From Verrucomicrobiota bacterium (GTDB lineage Bacteria > Verrucomicrobiota > Verrucomicrobiia > Chthoniobacterales > Terrimicrobiaceae), in NCBI GenBank assembly GCA_026398255.1, contig JAPLTG010000009.1, forward strand, positions 1 through 64,000: a DNA stretch of 64,000 nucleotides. Reading direction: 5' to 3'. Of this stretch, positions 54,027 to 61,574 are shown in pieces. Numbering within the stretch: position 1 is the first letter of the stretch; each line of letters begins with the position of its first letter. Under the pieces are notes generated by a model, which did no database searches, had not been told where the DNA came from, and saw only the letters and a list, made by a program, of their open reading frames with translations. Made by a program: the position numbers and the translations under genes.

Positions 54027-56032
54027 CATTCGGCGCTCCCGACTGGTTCTGGTTGCTGGCGGCGATCCCGCTGGCGGCCATCCTGTTCCTGTGGTCGCAC
54101 CGGCGCGGCCGGGAACTCGTTTCCAAAATCGTCGCCCCCCGACTGCGCGAGCAATTGGCAGGCTCGGTCAGCCCGCTGCGCCGCACGGTTCGCGCCGCCT
54201 TGATGCTGACGGCGCTCGTCTTTGCCGCTCTCGCCCTCGCTCAGCCGCGTTACGGATTCATCGAAAAGGAAACCAAGCAAAAGGGCCGCGATGTCATCGT
54301 CGCCATCGACACCTCGCGGAGCATGATGGCTACCGATGTCTCCCCCACCCGCCTCGCACGCGCCAAACTTTTCACCCAAGACCTCGTGCGCCTCATGCAA
54401 GGCGACCGCGTGGGGCTGATCGCCTTCGCCGGTTCAGCCTTCCTCCAGGCTCCGCTCACGCTCGACTACTCGGCGGTGACGAATTCCCTAGATGAACTCG
54501 ACACAGATTTGATCCCGGTCGGCGGCACGAACCTCGCCGCCGCCATCAATGCCGCGCTGGAGGCGTTTGGCAAGGCTGAGGGAAACACCCGCGCGCTTGT
54601 CGTTCTTACCGACGGCGAGGAATTGGACGCCGACGGCATCGCGGCCGCGAAACGCGCGGCACAGGAGGGAATTCGTATTTTCACGGTCGGCATCGGCTCG
54701 CCCGAGGGGTCGTTGATCCCGATCCGTCTTGATGACGGGCAGCCTGATTTCGTTCGCGACAAGGCCGGCAAGCCCGTCACCTCGAAGCTCGACGAGTCAC
54801 GCTTACGCGAGATCGCCGCAGCGACCGGAGGATTCTTCATTCCGATCGGCCCCGAGGCGGCGCGGGATATTTTTGAGAAGGGCATCGTGCCGATGGAACT
54901 CTCGGAGAACGGGGTTTTCAACGCGCGCCAACCGATCGAACGCTACCAATGGCCGCTGGCCGTGGCGACCATCCTGCTCGCGCTCTCGTTGCTTCCCGGC
55001 GACCGGCGGCGGCGCTTGGCGAAAACCTCGGCCGTGCTGCTGGCCTTTTTGCCAAATGCTCAGGCACAGACTGGCATGGAGGAATTCAACAACGGCCAGT
55101 TCGACAAAGCCGGTGCGGTTTTTGAAAACAAACTCCAAAGCCAGCCTGGTTCCCACGAGTTGCAATTCAACGCAGGCGCCGCCGCCTACAAGACCGGCGA
55201 CCACGAAAAAGCCGCCACCTATTTCACCGAGGCCCTGCTTTCCTCAAACCCCAAGCTCCGCGAAGCGGCGGCCTACAATCTGGCCAACACGCTCGTTCGA
55301 AAAGGCGAGGCCGCGGCGGAGCCCGAAGCCAAGAAAACCAACTGGAAAAACGCCATCGAACAATACGACGAAGCCCTGCAGCTCAATCCCGACAACAATT
55401 TCGCCAAGGAAAACCGCGAGCTGGTTAAGAAACTGATCGAGGACCTCGAGAAACAACAGCAGCAGCAAGAGCAGAAACAGGATCAAAAGCAGGATCAGCA
55501 GCAACAGCAAGACCAGGAAAAGAAGGACGAGCAAAAGAAGGATCAGCAACAACAGCAGCCGCAGGACCATCAGCAAAATCAGGAACAAAAGCCCGAGGAG
55601 CAGGACAAAAAAGACTCCCAGCAAAAGGAACAAGACGGTCAACAGGGGCAGCAAGACCAGCAGGAGAAAGAGGGTAAGGAACCGAAGGACGACGAGCAGA
55701 AAAACAAGGACAAGCCCAAAGAACAATCCGGCCAGCCCGAACAGAAACCCGATTCCGAAAAGAAGAAACAGCCTCAGGCGCACCCCCAGGCCTCGCCCAC
55801 TCCCGGCGACAAGAAGAAGGGCGACATCAAGAGCTCTAACGAACAACCCCAGCCCACCCCGACTCCGGCCAGCGACGCGCAGGGCGTTCCCGCCCAAGCC
55901 GAGGAGGAGCAGGAGGGTCAGATTTCACCCAGCCAAGCCCGCGCCCTGCTCAATGCCCTCCGAGGCGAAGAGGAAAAAGTGAATCTCATGGAAACCCAGC
56001 AATCCTCGCAAGATGTCCTCCGCGACTGGTAG
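54008..56032 (+). CDS. batB: BatB-BatC fusion: VWA, TPR and Gln/Lys-rich tail
   Basis: 674 residues. Two N-terminal membrane segments, VWA domain with MIDAS IDTSRSMMATDV (about residues 85-280), a membrane helix near residue 320, TPR repeats (about 355-475, LQFNAGAAAYKTGDHEKAA), a Gln/Lys/Asp/Glu-rich region (about 480-594), and a short conserved end (ISPSQARALLNALRGEEE). In many genomes BatB and BatC are separate; here they are one reading frame, an arrangement also seen elsewhere. The extended charged region may be flexible. 19-base overlap with batA. Confidence 0.93.
   Translation: METTSLTFGAPDWFWLLAAIPLAAILFLWSHRRGRELVSKIVAPRLREQLAGSVSPLRRTVRAALMLTALVFAALALAQPRYGFIEKETKQKGRDVIVAIDTSRSMMATDVSPTRLARAKLFTQDLVRLMQGDRVGLIAFAGSAFLQAPLTLDYSAVTNSLDELDTDLIPVGGTNLAAAINAALEAFGKAEGNTRALVVLTDGEELDADGIAAAKRAAQEGIRIFTVGIGSPEGSLIPIRLDDGQPDFVRDKAGKPVTSKLDESRLREIAAATGGFFIPIGPEAARDIFEKGIVPMELSENGVFNARQPIERYQWPLAVATILLALSLLPGDRRRRLAKTSAVLLAFLPNAQAQTGMEEFNNGQFDKAGAVFENKLQSQPGSHELQFNAGAAAYKTGDHEKAATYFTEALLSSNPKLREAAAYNLANTLVRKGEAAAEPEAKKTNWKNAIEQYDEALQLNPDNNFAKENRELVKKLIEDLEKQQQQQEQKQDQKQDQQQQQDQEKKDEQKKDQQQQQPQDHQQNQEQKPEEQDKKDSQQKEQDGQQGQQDQQEKEGKEPKDDEQKNKDKPKEQSGQPEQKPDSEKKKQPQAHPQASPTPGDKKKGDIKSSNEQPQPTPTPASDAQGVPAQAEEEQEGQISPSQARALLNALRGEEEKVNLMETQQSSQDVLRDW
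55446..55790 (+). repeat. Low-complexity Gln/Lys-rich coding segment in batB
   Basis: About 115 codons consisting mainly of CAG/CAA (Gln), AAG/AAA (Lys), GAC/GAG (Asp/Glu). It is an irregular, non-periodic repeat and likely to vary in length between strains by slippage. Its mirror image on the minus strand gives a spurious Leu-rich frame. Confidence 0.85.
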
Positions 56033-56042
56033 CCCAACACCG

Positions 56043-57830
56043 ATGATCTCATTCCGAACAGCCCTCGCCCTTCTTTTCGCCTTCGCCCTTGCGGCCACCC
56101 TCCGCGCACAAGAAGCCACTCTCGGCCTCAGCAGCCCCACGACCTCACCGGGCCAACAGGTCGAAATCGTTCTGACTGTCCGTGACGCCCGTTCCGCCGA
56201 TGTTCCGGAAACCCTCAATGTGCCGGGCTTGCAGATTCAGCTTTTCGGCCGCTCGACGCGGTTCGAGATGAATAATTTTCAGATCACCTCGTCGCTCACC
56301 TTCACCTACACGGTCATTCCTGAGCGCACCGGCGAGTTCGACATCCCCCCAGTAGCTGTGCAGGTGGGCGGAAAAACCATTCAAACAAATCCCCTCCGTC
56401 TCAATGTCGTCGATTCGGCGCTGGGAATGCCATCCGCCCAACCCATGCTGCCGCCCGCCACCGATCCCGGCATCGCCCCGCCGACGCCGCAAGGCCAAGC
56501 CGTGCCATTTTTCGGCGAGTTGGTTCTTTCCAAGAAAAAAGCCTGGGTCGGCGAGCCGATCCCCGTCGAGTTGCGCTACTATTTTCTAGGATCGATCGGC
56601 GGCGAGGTCGGTGACCGCCCGAATCTCACCGGCGAGGGATTCACCACCCAAAAGCTCAACAATGTTCCGAAGCGCGAGCAAATCGTGAACGGCGACAACT
56701 ATGTCGTCTTCGCGTTCCAAACCTCGATCACCCCCGCGAAATCAGGAATGCTCGAAATTCCGCCCGCCGCGCTGGAGGCCCGTCTGCAACTCCCCGGCAG
56801 CGTCCCGCCGGGCTTCGACGACTTCTTCCGCAATTTCGGCGGGATGGTTCCGCCCGGCATGTTCACGAATGCGCGGCAGGTCGCCGTTGAAACCCGCCCG
56901 GTCCAAATCGAGGTTTCCCCGTTGCCCAAGCAGGGCCGGCCCGAAAATTTCAGCGGTGCGATCGGGAAATTCAAAATGGAGGCCTCGGTGAATCCCAAAA
57001 AAACCGGCCCCGGCGATCCTGTCACCCTCCGCGTGGTGGTTTCTGGCCAAGGGAATTTCGAGGCGATGGGCGCGCCAGTTCTGACGAGTGACGAAAATTG
57101 GAGAACCTATCCGCCGAGCGAGAAGTTCCAGCCGACCGACGGCGTGAATTTTTCCGGAGAGAAAGTTTACGAGTTCATGCTCGTGGCGCGAACCGACCAA
57201 ACCCAGACACCGGGCGTGACCTTCAGTTATTTCGATCCCGACACCGGAAAATACGAGACGCTCACGCAAGCCCCGCTCGCCGTCGAAGCTCGGGCGGGCG
57301 AGCCTACTCAAGCACCTCCCGCCGCCGCCGAATCCGCCGCTTCCAAATCCGAAATTGGTGCGGACGCCAAAGCAGCGTCGCCCGCTCTGCTGAAACCCGT
57401 CGGGTCCTCGAGTTGGACGCTCCCGATTCTCAATCCGGCGTTCCTCATGGCGAATGCGGCGCTGGGATTGGTTTGGTCGCTGGCCTTGATCATCGTGGTG
57501 GTCCGTTTGATCTCTCGCTCCGAAGGCGGCCTTCGCCGCAAAAAGGCCCGCAAAACCAAAGCCCTTCTCGCCGCGTTGAAAGATTGCCCGGACAAGGAAT
57601 TTTTCTCCCGCGCGGCGGAGTGCCTGCGTTCCCTACTCCATGTTGAAGACCACCCTCTCGAAGCCGACTCGGAGCTGGACAGCCTCGATCTGGACGACGA
57701 CTCGAAAGATGTCTTGCTGGACCTTCTAGCCCGCGACGCGGAGTGCAAATACTCCTTCGGCGCCACCGTCGCCCCCGAGCGCGAAACCCGTTCACGGATT
57801 CTCGAAGCCCTCAAAAAAATGTCCTCATGA
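56043..57830 (+). CDS. batD: BatD: exported oxygen-tolerance-type protein
   Basis: 595 residues. Signal peptide (FRTALALLFAFALAATLRA), then several beta-sandwich domains (for example PGQQVEIVLTVRDARSADVP), a proline/alanine linker, a membrane segment near residues 470-490 (LGLVWSLALIIVVVRLIS) and a cytosolic helical end. BatD partners with BatA/BatB. The start could be 56013 overlapping batB, but ATG 56043 places the signal peptide at the N-terminus. Confidence 0.9.
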   Translation: MISFRTALALLFAFALAATLRAQEATLGLSSPTTSPGQQVEIVLTVRDARSADVPETLNVPGLQIQLFGRSTRFEMNNFQITSSLTFTYTVIPERTGEFDIPPVAVQVGGKTIQTNPLRLNVVDSALGMPSAQPMLPPATDPGIAPPTPQGQAVPFFGELVLSKKKAWVGEPIPVELRYYFLGSIGGEVGDRPNLTGEGFTTQKLNNVPKREQIVNGDNYVVFAFQTSITPAKSGMLEIPPAALEARLQLPGSVPPGFDDFFRNFGGMVPPGMFTNARQVAVETRPVQIEVSPLPKQGRPENFSGAIGKFKMEASVNPKKTGPGDPVTLRVVVSGQGNFEAMGAPVLTSDENWRTYPPSEKFQPTDGVNFSGEKVYEFMLVARTDQTQTPGVTFSYFDPDTGKYETLTQAPLAVEARAGEPTQAPPAAAESAASKSEIGADAKAASPALLKPVGSSSWTLPILNPAFLMANAALGLVWSLALIIVVVRLISRSEGGLRRKKARKTKALLAALKDCPDKEFFSRAAECLRSLLHVEDHPLEADSELDSLDLDDDSKDVLLDLLARDAECKYSFGATVAPERETRSRILEALKKMSS

Positions 57831-58588
57831 TAATGCGCGACCGGATTCTCCGATTCCTTTTGATCCTCTGTGCGGCCTTGGCTGCATCGGGAGGTTTTGC
57901 GCGAGCCGATTTTCTCGCCGATGCCCGCAACCGCGTCGCCCACGGCGAGCACGAATCGGCAATTCCGTATTTTGAAAAACATCTCCAAGCCGCACCGCCG
58001 TCCGCCGCCGCCTACTTCGAGTTCGGCCAAGCCCTCGCGAAGGTCGGCAAGGAGGCCGAGGCTGCGCTGGCCTTCCGCCGCACGCTCATTCTCGACCCCC
58101 GATTCGCGCCCGCCGAAACCGCCCTGCGCGATGCCAACGCCCAACTCGGCCTCACCTCGCCTTCGAGAAATTGGCACAACGCCGTCACCAGCCGGATTCC
58201 CCTCGACGACCTCGCGATCGGCGGCGCCGCCGCATTCTGGCTCGGGGTGTTTTTGTTTTTGGCCGGCTTGATCGCTGCAAAATCCCGCCGCGCCCTCCTC
58301 TCTGCCTCGCTCTTCTTGATTGTCTGCGGCTTTGCCGCGCTGGTCGTGCTGTGGCTTGTCGATCCGCGCGAGGCCGACTCGCGCGACGCGATGATCCTCT
58401 CCACTGCCGGAGCCGTGCTTTATAAAACCCCCTCCGAGGACCCCTCCCAAAAAATCACCAGCCTTGGCCAAGGCAGCGTGGTGAAAATCCTCTCCAAGCG
58501 CGGGCGCTGGGGCCACGGCGAATTGCCCGGCGGACAGCGCGGCTGGTTTTTGTTGGAGGGAACAACGCCAGTCATCCCCGCCGCGTGA
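57827..58588 (+). CDS. BatE-like protein with TPR and SH3-like domains
   Basis: 253 residues. Signal peptide at about 1-27 (RFLLILCAALAASGGFARA), TPR pair (FEFGQALAKVGKEAEAALAF), two membrane helices at about 125-180, and a C-terminal SH3b-like domain (ILSTAGAVLYKTP to GHGELPGGQRGWF). BatE of other bacteria has the TPR and SH3 layout. ATGA overlap with batD. Confidence 0.88.
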   Translation: MIMRDRILRFLLILCAALAASGGFARADFLADARNRVAHGEHESAIPYFEKHLQAAPPSAAAYFEFGQALAKVGKEAEAALAFRRTLILDPRFAPAETALRDANAQLGLTSPSRNWHNAVTSRIPLDDLAIGGAAAFWLGVFLFLAGLIAAKSRRALLSASLFLIVCGFAALVVLWLVDPREADSRDAMILSTAGAVLYKTPSEDPSQKITSLGQGSVVKILSKRGRWGHGELPGGQRGWFLLEGTTPVIPAA

Positions 58589-59439
58589 AGTTTTGGCCGA
58601 GCCTGTTGGCGGTCCTCTCGATCGTCACCGCTCCCAGCCTGCAGGCTTGGCAGGAAACCCTCACTCCCGACCAGATCGGCCCGTTTCCCGAATTCGCTCC
58701 ATTCATCGCCAAATACAAAATTGGCTGGTCTGAAATCGAGGCCGCCCAGGCCCACACGGCTATCACCTACAACGGCACACAAGTCGCCCTCGACACGCGC
58801 GGAGGCACCGAGGGACTCGCCCGTTCGATCTACCAGTTGGACGCGACTTTTCAGGGAACTGTCGATCGCTCGACCCTCCACACGCTCCGCTCCGATCAAG
58901 TGGAAACCTATTCCGACCGCTCACTCACGACCATTGTCACTGGTTCTCACGGCGCGCTTCGCACTTTCAGCGAGACCATCCCTGCCGGGAAAAAAACGCC
59001 GAAATGGAAGGATGTGAAAATCCAGCCCGTGCGGGATCTTTTTGCAGGAATCCTCTTCATCCGCAGCCAACCCCTTGCCCGAGGCGATACCGTGCGACTG
59101 CTGATCTATCCCGGCGGCTCGTCATTTTTTGTGGAAATCCAATCCGCCGGCCCGCGCACGATCCACCTCGCAGACGGCCCGCGCGAGGCACTCCAACTCG
59201 ACCTGAACATCCAACGAGTGAATCACAAAAAAGACCACACGCTCGAGCCGCACTCCAAATTTCGCTCCGGCAAAATCTGGATTTCGAACGATGCCGAGCG
59301 AATCCCCCTCCGCGCCGAGGTGGATATTTTCATCGGCTATGTTTTCGCCGAGATCGTCGATTACCGGCGAACCGGCGAGGTCCCTGCCATGCCGCCCGCG
59401 AAGAACGGCGTTGACAAAAGTCCCGTCGCGGAGAGATAG
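58585..59439 (+). CDS. DUF3108 exported protein
   Basis: 284 residues. Signal peptide (LLAVLSIVTAPSLQAWQE) and a beta-rich region whose sequence IGWSEIEAAQAHTAITY and GKIWISNDAERIPLRAEVDI match DUF3108. Function unknown. GTG start overlaps the batE-like stop (GTGA). It is last in the Bat cluster; no terminator hairpin is obvious before the tRNA. Confidence 0.87.
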   Translation: MKFWPSLLAVLSIVTAPSLQAWQETLTPDQIGPFPEFAPFIAKYKIGWSEIEAAQAHTAITYNGTQVALDTRGGTEGLARSIYQLDATFQGTVDRSTLHTLRSDQVETYSDRSLTTIVTGSHGALRTFSETIPAGKKTPKWKDVKIQPVRDLFAGILFIRSQPLARGDTVRLLIYPGGSSFFVEIQSAGPRTIHLADGPREALQLDLNIQRVNHKKDHTLEPHSKFRSGKIWISNDAERIPLRAEVDIFIGYVFAEIVDYRRTGEVPAMPPAKNGVDKSPVAER

Positions 59440-59476
59440 GTTTAACGCTCAAGCACGGCATTTCGCGCTTTCAGTT

Positions 59477-59552
59477 GGTGGTCGTAGCTCAATGGCAGAG
59501 CTCCAGGTTGTGGTCCTGGCTGTTGCGGGTTCGAGTCCCGTCGATCACCCCA
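59477..59552 (+). tRNA. tRNA-His (GTG)
   Basis: Cloverleaf folds well. The acceptor is GTGGTCG paired with CGATCAC (one G-T), the D-stem is AGCTC/GAGCT, the anticodon stem is CCAGG/CCTGG with loop TTGTGGT (anticodon GTG), and the T arm is GCGGGTTCGAGTCCCGT. The extra 5' G at 59477 pairs with discriminator C (59549), as required for tRNA-His. The CCA is encoded (59550-59552). Confidence 0.97.
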
Positions 59553-60117
59553 ATTTTTGCTCAGCTTCTTTCCACCGCCTACCTTTTGGAATAGCAGGAT
59601 TTCCAGAGTAAATCATTCCGCCTTCGAGTGTTTTTAAAACAACAGAGCCAGCACTGACAACAGCCTCGTCGCCAATATCGACACTTGGCCCCACAAAAAC
59701 CCCTGCACCGACCCAGGCCCCATCACCCACTGAAATCGGCCCGCTGCGAAATGCGAACTCAGGGTCCCGAAAATCATGGTTGCCGGTGCAAAGAAAAGCC
59801 CGCTGCGAGACGCACGCATGGGCCCCAATCCGGACAGAGGCGAAATTCAGGATGAACACCTCCTCGCCAATCCAAGCGTGACTTCCAACCTCGAGCCTCC
59901 AAGGCAGGTGGATATTCACCCGAGGCTTGATGACCACCCCCGTGCCGATCTTTGCGCCGAAGACCCGCAGCAGTCCGCGTTTCAGCCCTGACGGCCAGGG
60001 AATCGCGGAGAGGAAAAACACCATTTTGCAGACATACCACAGCGCCTCCAAAAACACCGACCGGCCGCGGTCGAGATTGCGGGAGGCGTCGAAACGATCG
60101 AGGCGCATTCTGGTCAT
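59545..60117 (-). CDS. WcaF-like acetyltransferase (left-handed beta-helix)
   Basis: 190 residues. Hexapeptide repeats such as IGTGVVIKPRVNIHLPW, IGEEVFILNFASVRIG and VGAGVFVGPSVDIGDEA build the beta-helix; the catalytic His lies in CTGNHDFRDP. It probably O-acetylates a surface sugar. The last codons lie within the tRNA-His acceptor (59545-59552, opposite strand), so the C-terminus is unusual. 52 bases downstream of the GT4 gene. Confidence 0.9.
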   Translation of the reverse strand: MTRMRLDRFDASRNLDRGRSVFLEALWYVCKMVFFLSAIPWPSGLKRGLLRVFGAKIGTGVVIKPRVNIHLPWRLEVGSHAWIGEEVFILNFASVRIGAHACVSQRAFLCTGNHDFRDPEFAFRSGPISVGDGAWVGAGVFVGPSVDIGDEAVVSAGSVVLKTLEGGMIYSGNPAIPKGRRWKEAEQKLG

Positions 60118-60169
60118 GGGATTGTGATCCGGAGACTACTGGCCGGGCACGTCGGCGGGAAATTCAAAA

Positions 60170-61399
60170 TCAGGAGCCCTCAAATAAGCGAAGCAGGGCC
60201 GGCACGCAGCGGGTGTGCAGGTCGAGTTCCTCAATGACCCTCTGCCGTGCCGCCACACGCAAGGGAGCAAATTTCTCCGGCTCCGCGAGCGCCTCGCAGG
60301 CACGGTTGGCGAGGCCTTTGACATCGAAAAAATCCACCAGCAGGCCGTTTTTTTCATGCTCGAGAAATTCGGACACCGGCGGCGTGTTTGAGCCGATCAC
60401 GAGACAGCCGGCGGACATGGCCTCGAGCATCGACCACGAGAGAAAGTAGGGGTAGGTCAGGTAAACATGGGCGCGGGACATTTGCAGGACGCGCACATGG
60501 GCTTCGTGCGTGATTCGCCCGAGAAAATGAACCCGCGTGAGATCGATCCCCGGCCCGATCTCGCGCAGAAGCCGCTCCCGCCAGGTCAGACCGTCTTTGG
60601 GATTGTTGCCGTAGGGTGTCTCGCCTTCGCGACCCACGAGCAACACCCGTGCCTGCGGACGCCGCGCGAGGATTTCCGGCAGGGCGCGCATAAAAATATG
60701 GATGCCGCGATAAGGCTCCATGCCGCGATTGATGAAGGTCAGGATTTCCTCGCCCGCGTGGAAACGCGACCCATCCGGCAACTGAATCTTCGCGCCGGGA
60801 TCGGGTTTGAGTTTTTCCGTATCAATCCCCTCGTGCCGCACCGCCAACCCGCCGCGCAATTCCTCGGGAAAAAGCGAGGCCTGCCAGCGCGTCGGCGTCC
60901 AGCGCATATTGCACTCGGGCCAGGTCAGAAGCGCCGTGGCGTTTTTCGAGCGAACCTCGAGCCGGTTGTCGAGTGTGACGGGAAACTCGGGATCGAAGCC
61001 GATGTCCGCGCCCTCGGGCCGGTAGTAGTATTCGAAGTAGCCGCAAATCCTCGCCTGCGGGAAAACCTCGCGCAGAAAGAGCATATCCCCCCACCCTGTA
61101 TGGCCCGCGATCACATCCGGGCGGAAGCCTTCCTTTTTCAGATTGAGGCAAAGTTGCAGAGTCGCCTGCGCGCGCACGGTGCTGTCCTCGAAAAGCCGCG
61201 CGTAGTGGTGGGCTTTGGAAGCGCGGTTCTTCAACGAATACCCGACAAGTTTGGCCCCGCGCACAAACCCCGCCTGCCGTTTCAGATTTCCCGCCTCGCC
61301 CAGACCCACGACCTCATGCCCCTCGGCAATCAACCGCCTTGCCACATGGAGGAACTGGCCGGGAAAGTTTGGGTGGATCAAGAGGAAATTTCGGGCCAT
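60170..61399 (-). CDS. Glycosyltransferase family 4
   Basis: 409 residues. IHPNFPGQFLHVARRLIAEG is the acceptor-domain start, a central segment has FINRGMEPYRGIHIFMRALP, and the donor site is YFLSWSMLEAMSAGCLVIGS. This layout resembles rhizobial exopolysaccharide GT4 enzymes. ATG 61399 (MARNFLLIHPNF) is preferred; upstream extension to 61519 is not family-like. Paired with the acetyltransferase as a leftward glycan-decorating unit. Confidence 0.9.
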   Translation of the reverse strand: MARNFLLIHPNFPGQFLHVARRLIAEGHEVVGLGEAGNLKRQAGFVRGAKLVGYSLKNRASKAHHYARLFEDSTVRAQATLQLCLNLKKEGFRPDVIAGHTGWGDMLFLREVFPQARICGYFEYYYRPEGADIGFDPEFPVTLDNRLEVRSKNATALLTWPECNMRWTPTRWQASLFPEELRGGLAVRHEGIDTEKLKPDPGAKIQLPDGSRFHAGEEILTFINRGMEPYRGIHIFMRALPEILARRPQARVLLVGREGETPYGNNPKDGLTWRERLLREIGPGIDLTRVHFLGRITHEAHVRVLQMSRAHVYLTYPYFLSWSMLEAMSAGCLVIGSNTPPVSEFLEHEKNGLLVDFFDVKGLANRACEALAEPEKFAPLRVAARQRVIEELDLHTRCVPALLRLFEGS

Positions 61400-61442
61400 G
61401 GAACGATGCTGTAAATAGATCGATAAAGGGCTGGCGGCAAGA

Positions 61443-61470
61443 TTGACAAAATCGAGCGTGGGTCTATTAC
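61443..61470 (+). promoter_or_regulatory. Candidate sigma70 promoter of the RTX-like gene
   Basis: TTGACA (perfect -35) at 61443-61448, a 16-base spacer, and TATTAC at 61465-61470 (4 of 6). The GTG start lies about 105 bases downstream, giving a leader of roughly 100 bases. It also lies within the region upstream of the leftward GT4 gene, where the opposite strand shows no clear hexamers. Confidence 0.45.
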
Positions 61471-61574
61471 GAGAAGTGCGGCTTTTTTTACACCCCAAAA
61501 AATGCGTCAAGATTTCCAAAAAAATGCCGATTCAATTCTTGGTCTCTTGAACCGCATCCTCAAATCCGATTCCC

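Noticed and set aside
55244-55897. 217-codon minus-strand Leu/Val-rich frame resembling a membrane protein
   Set aside because: It is the complement of the Gln/Lys-rich tract of batB (CAG/AAG read as CTG/CTT).
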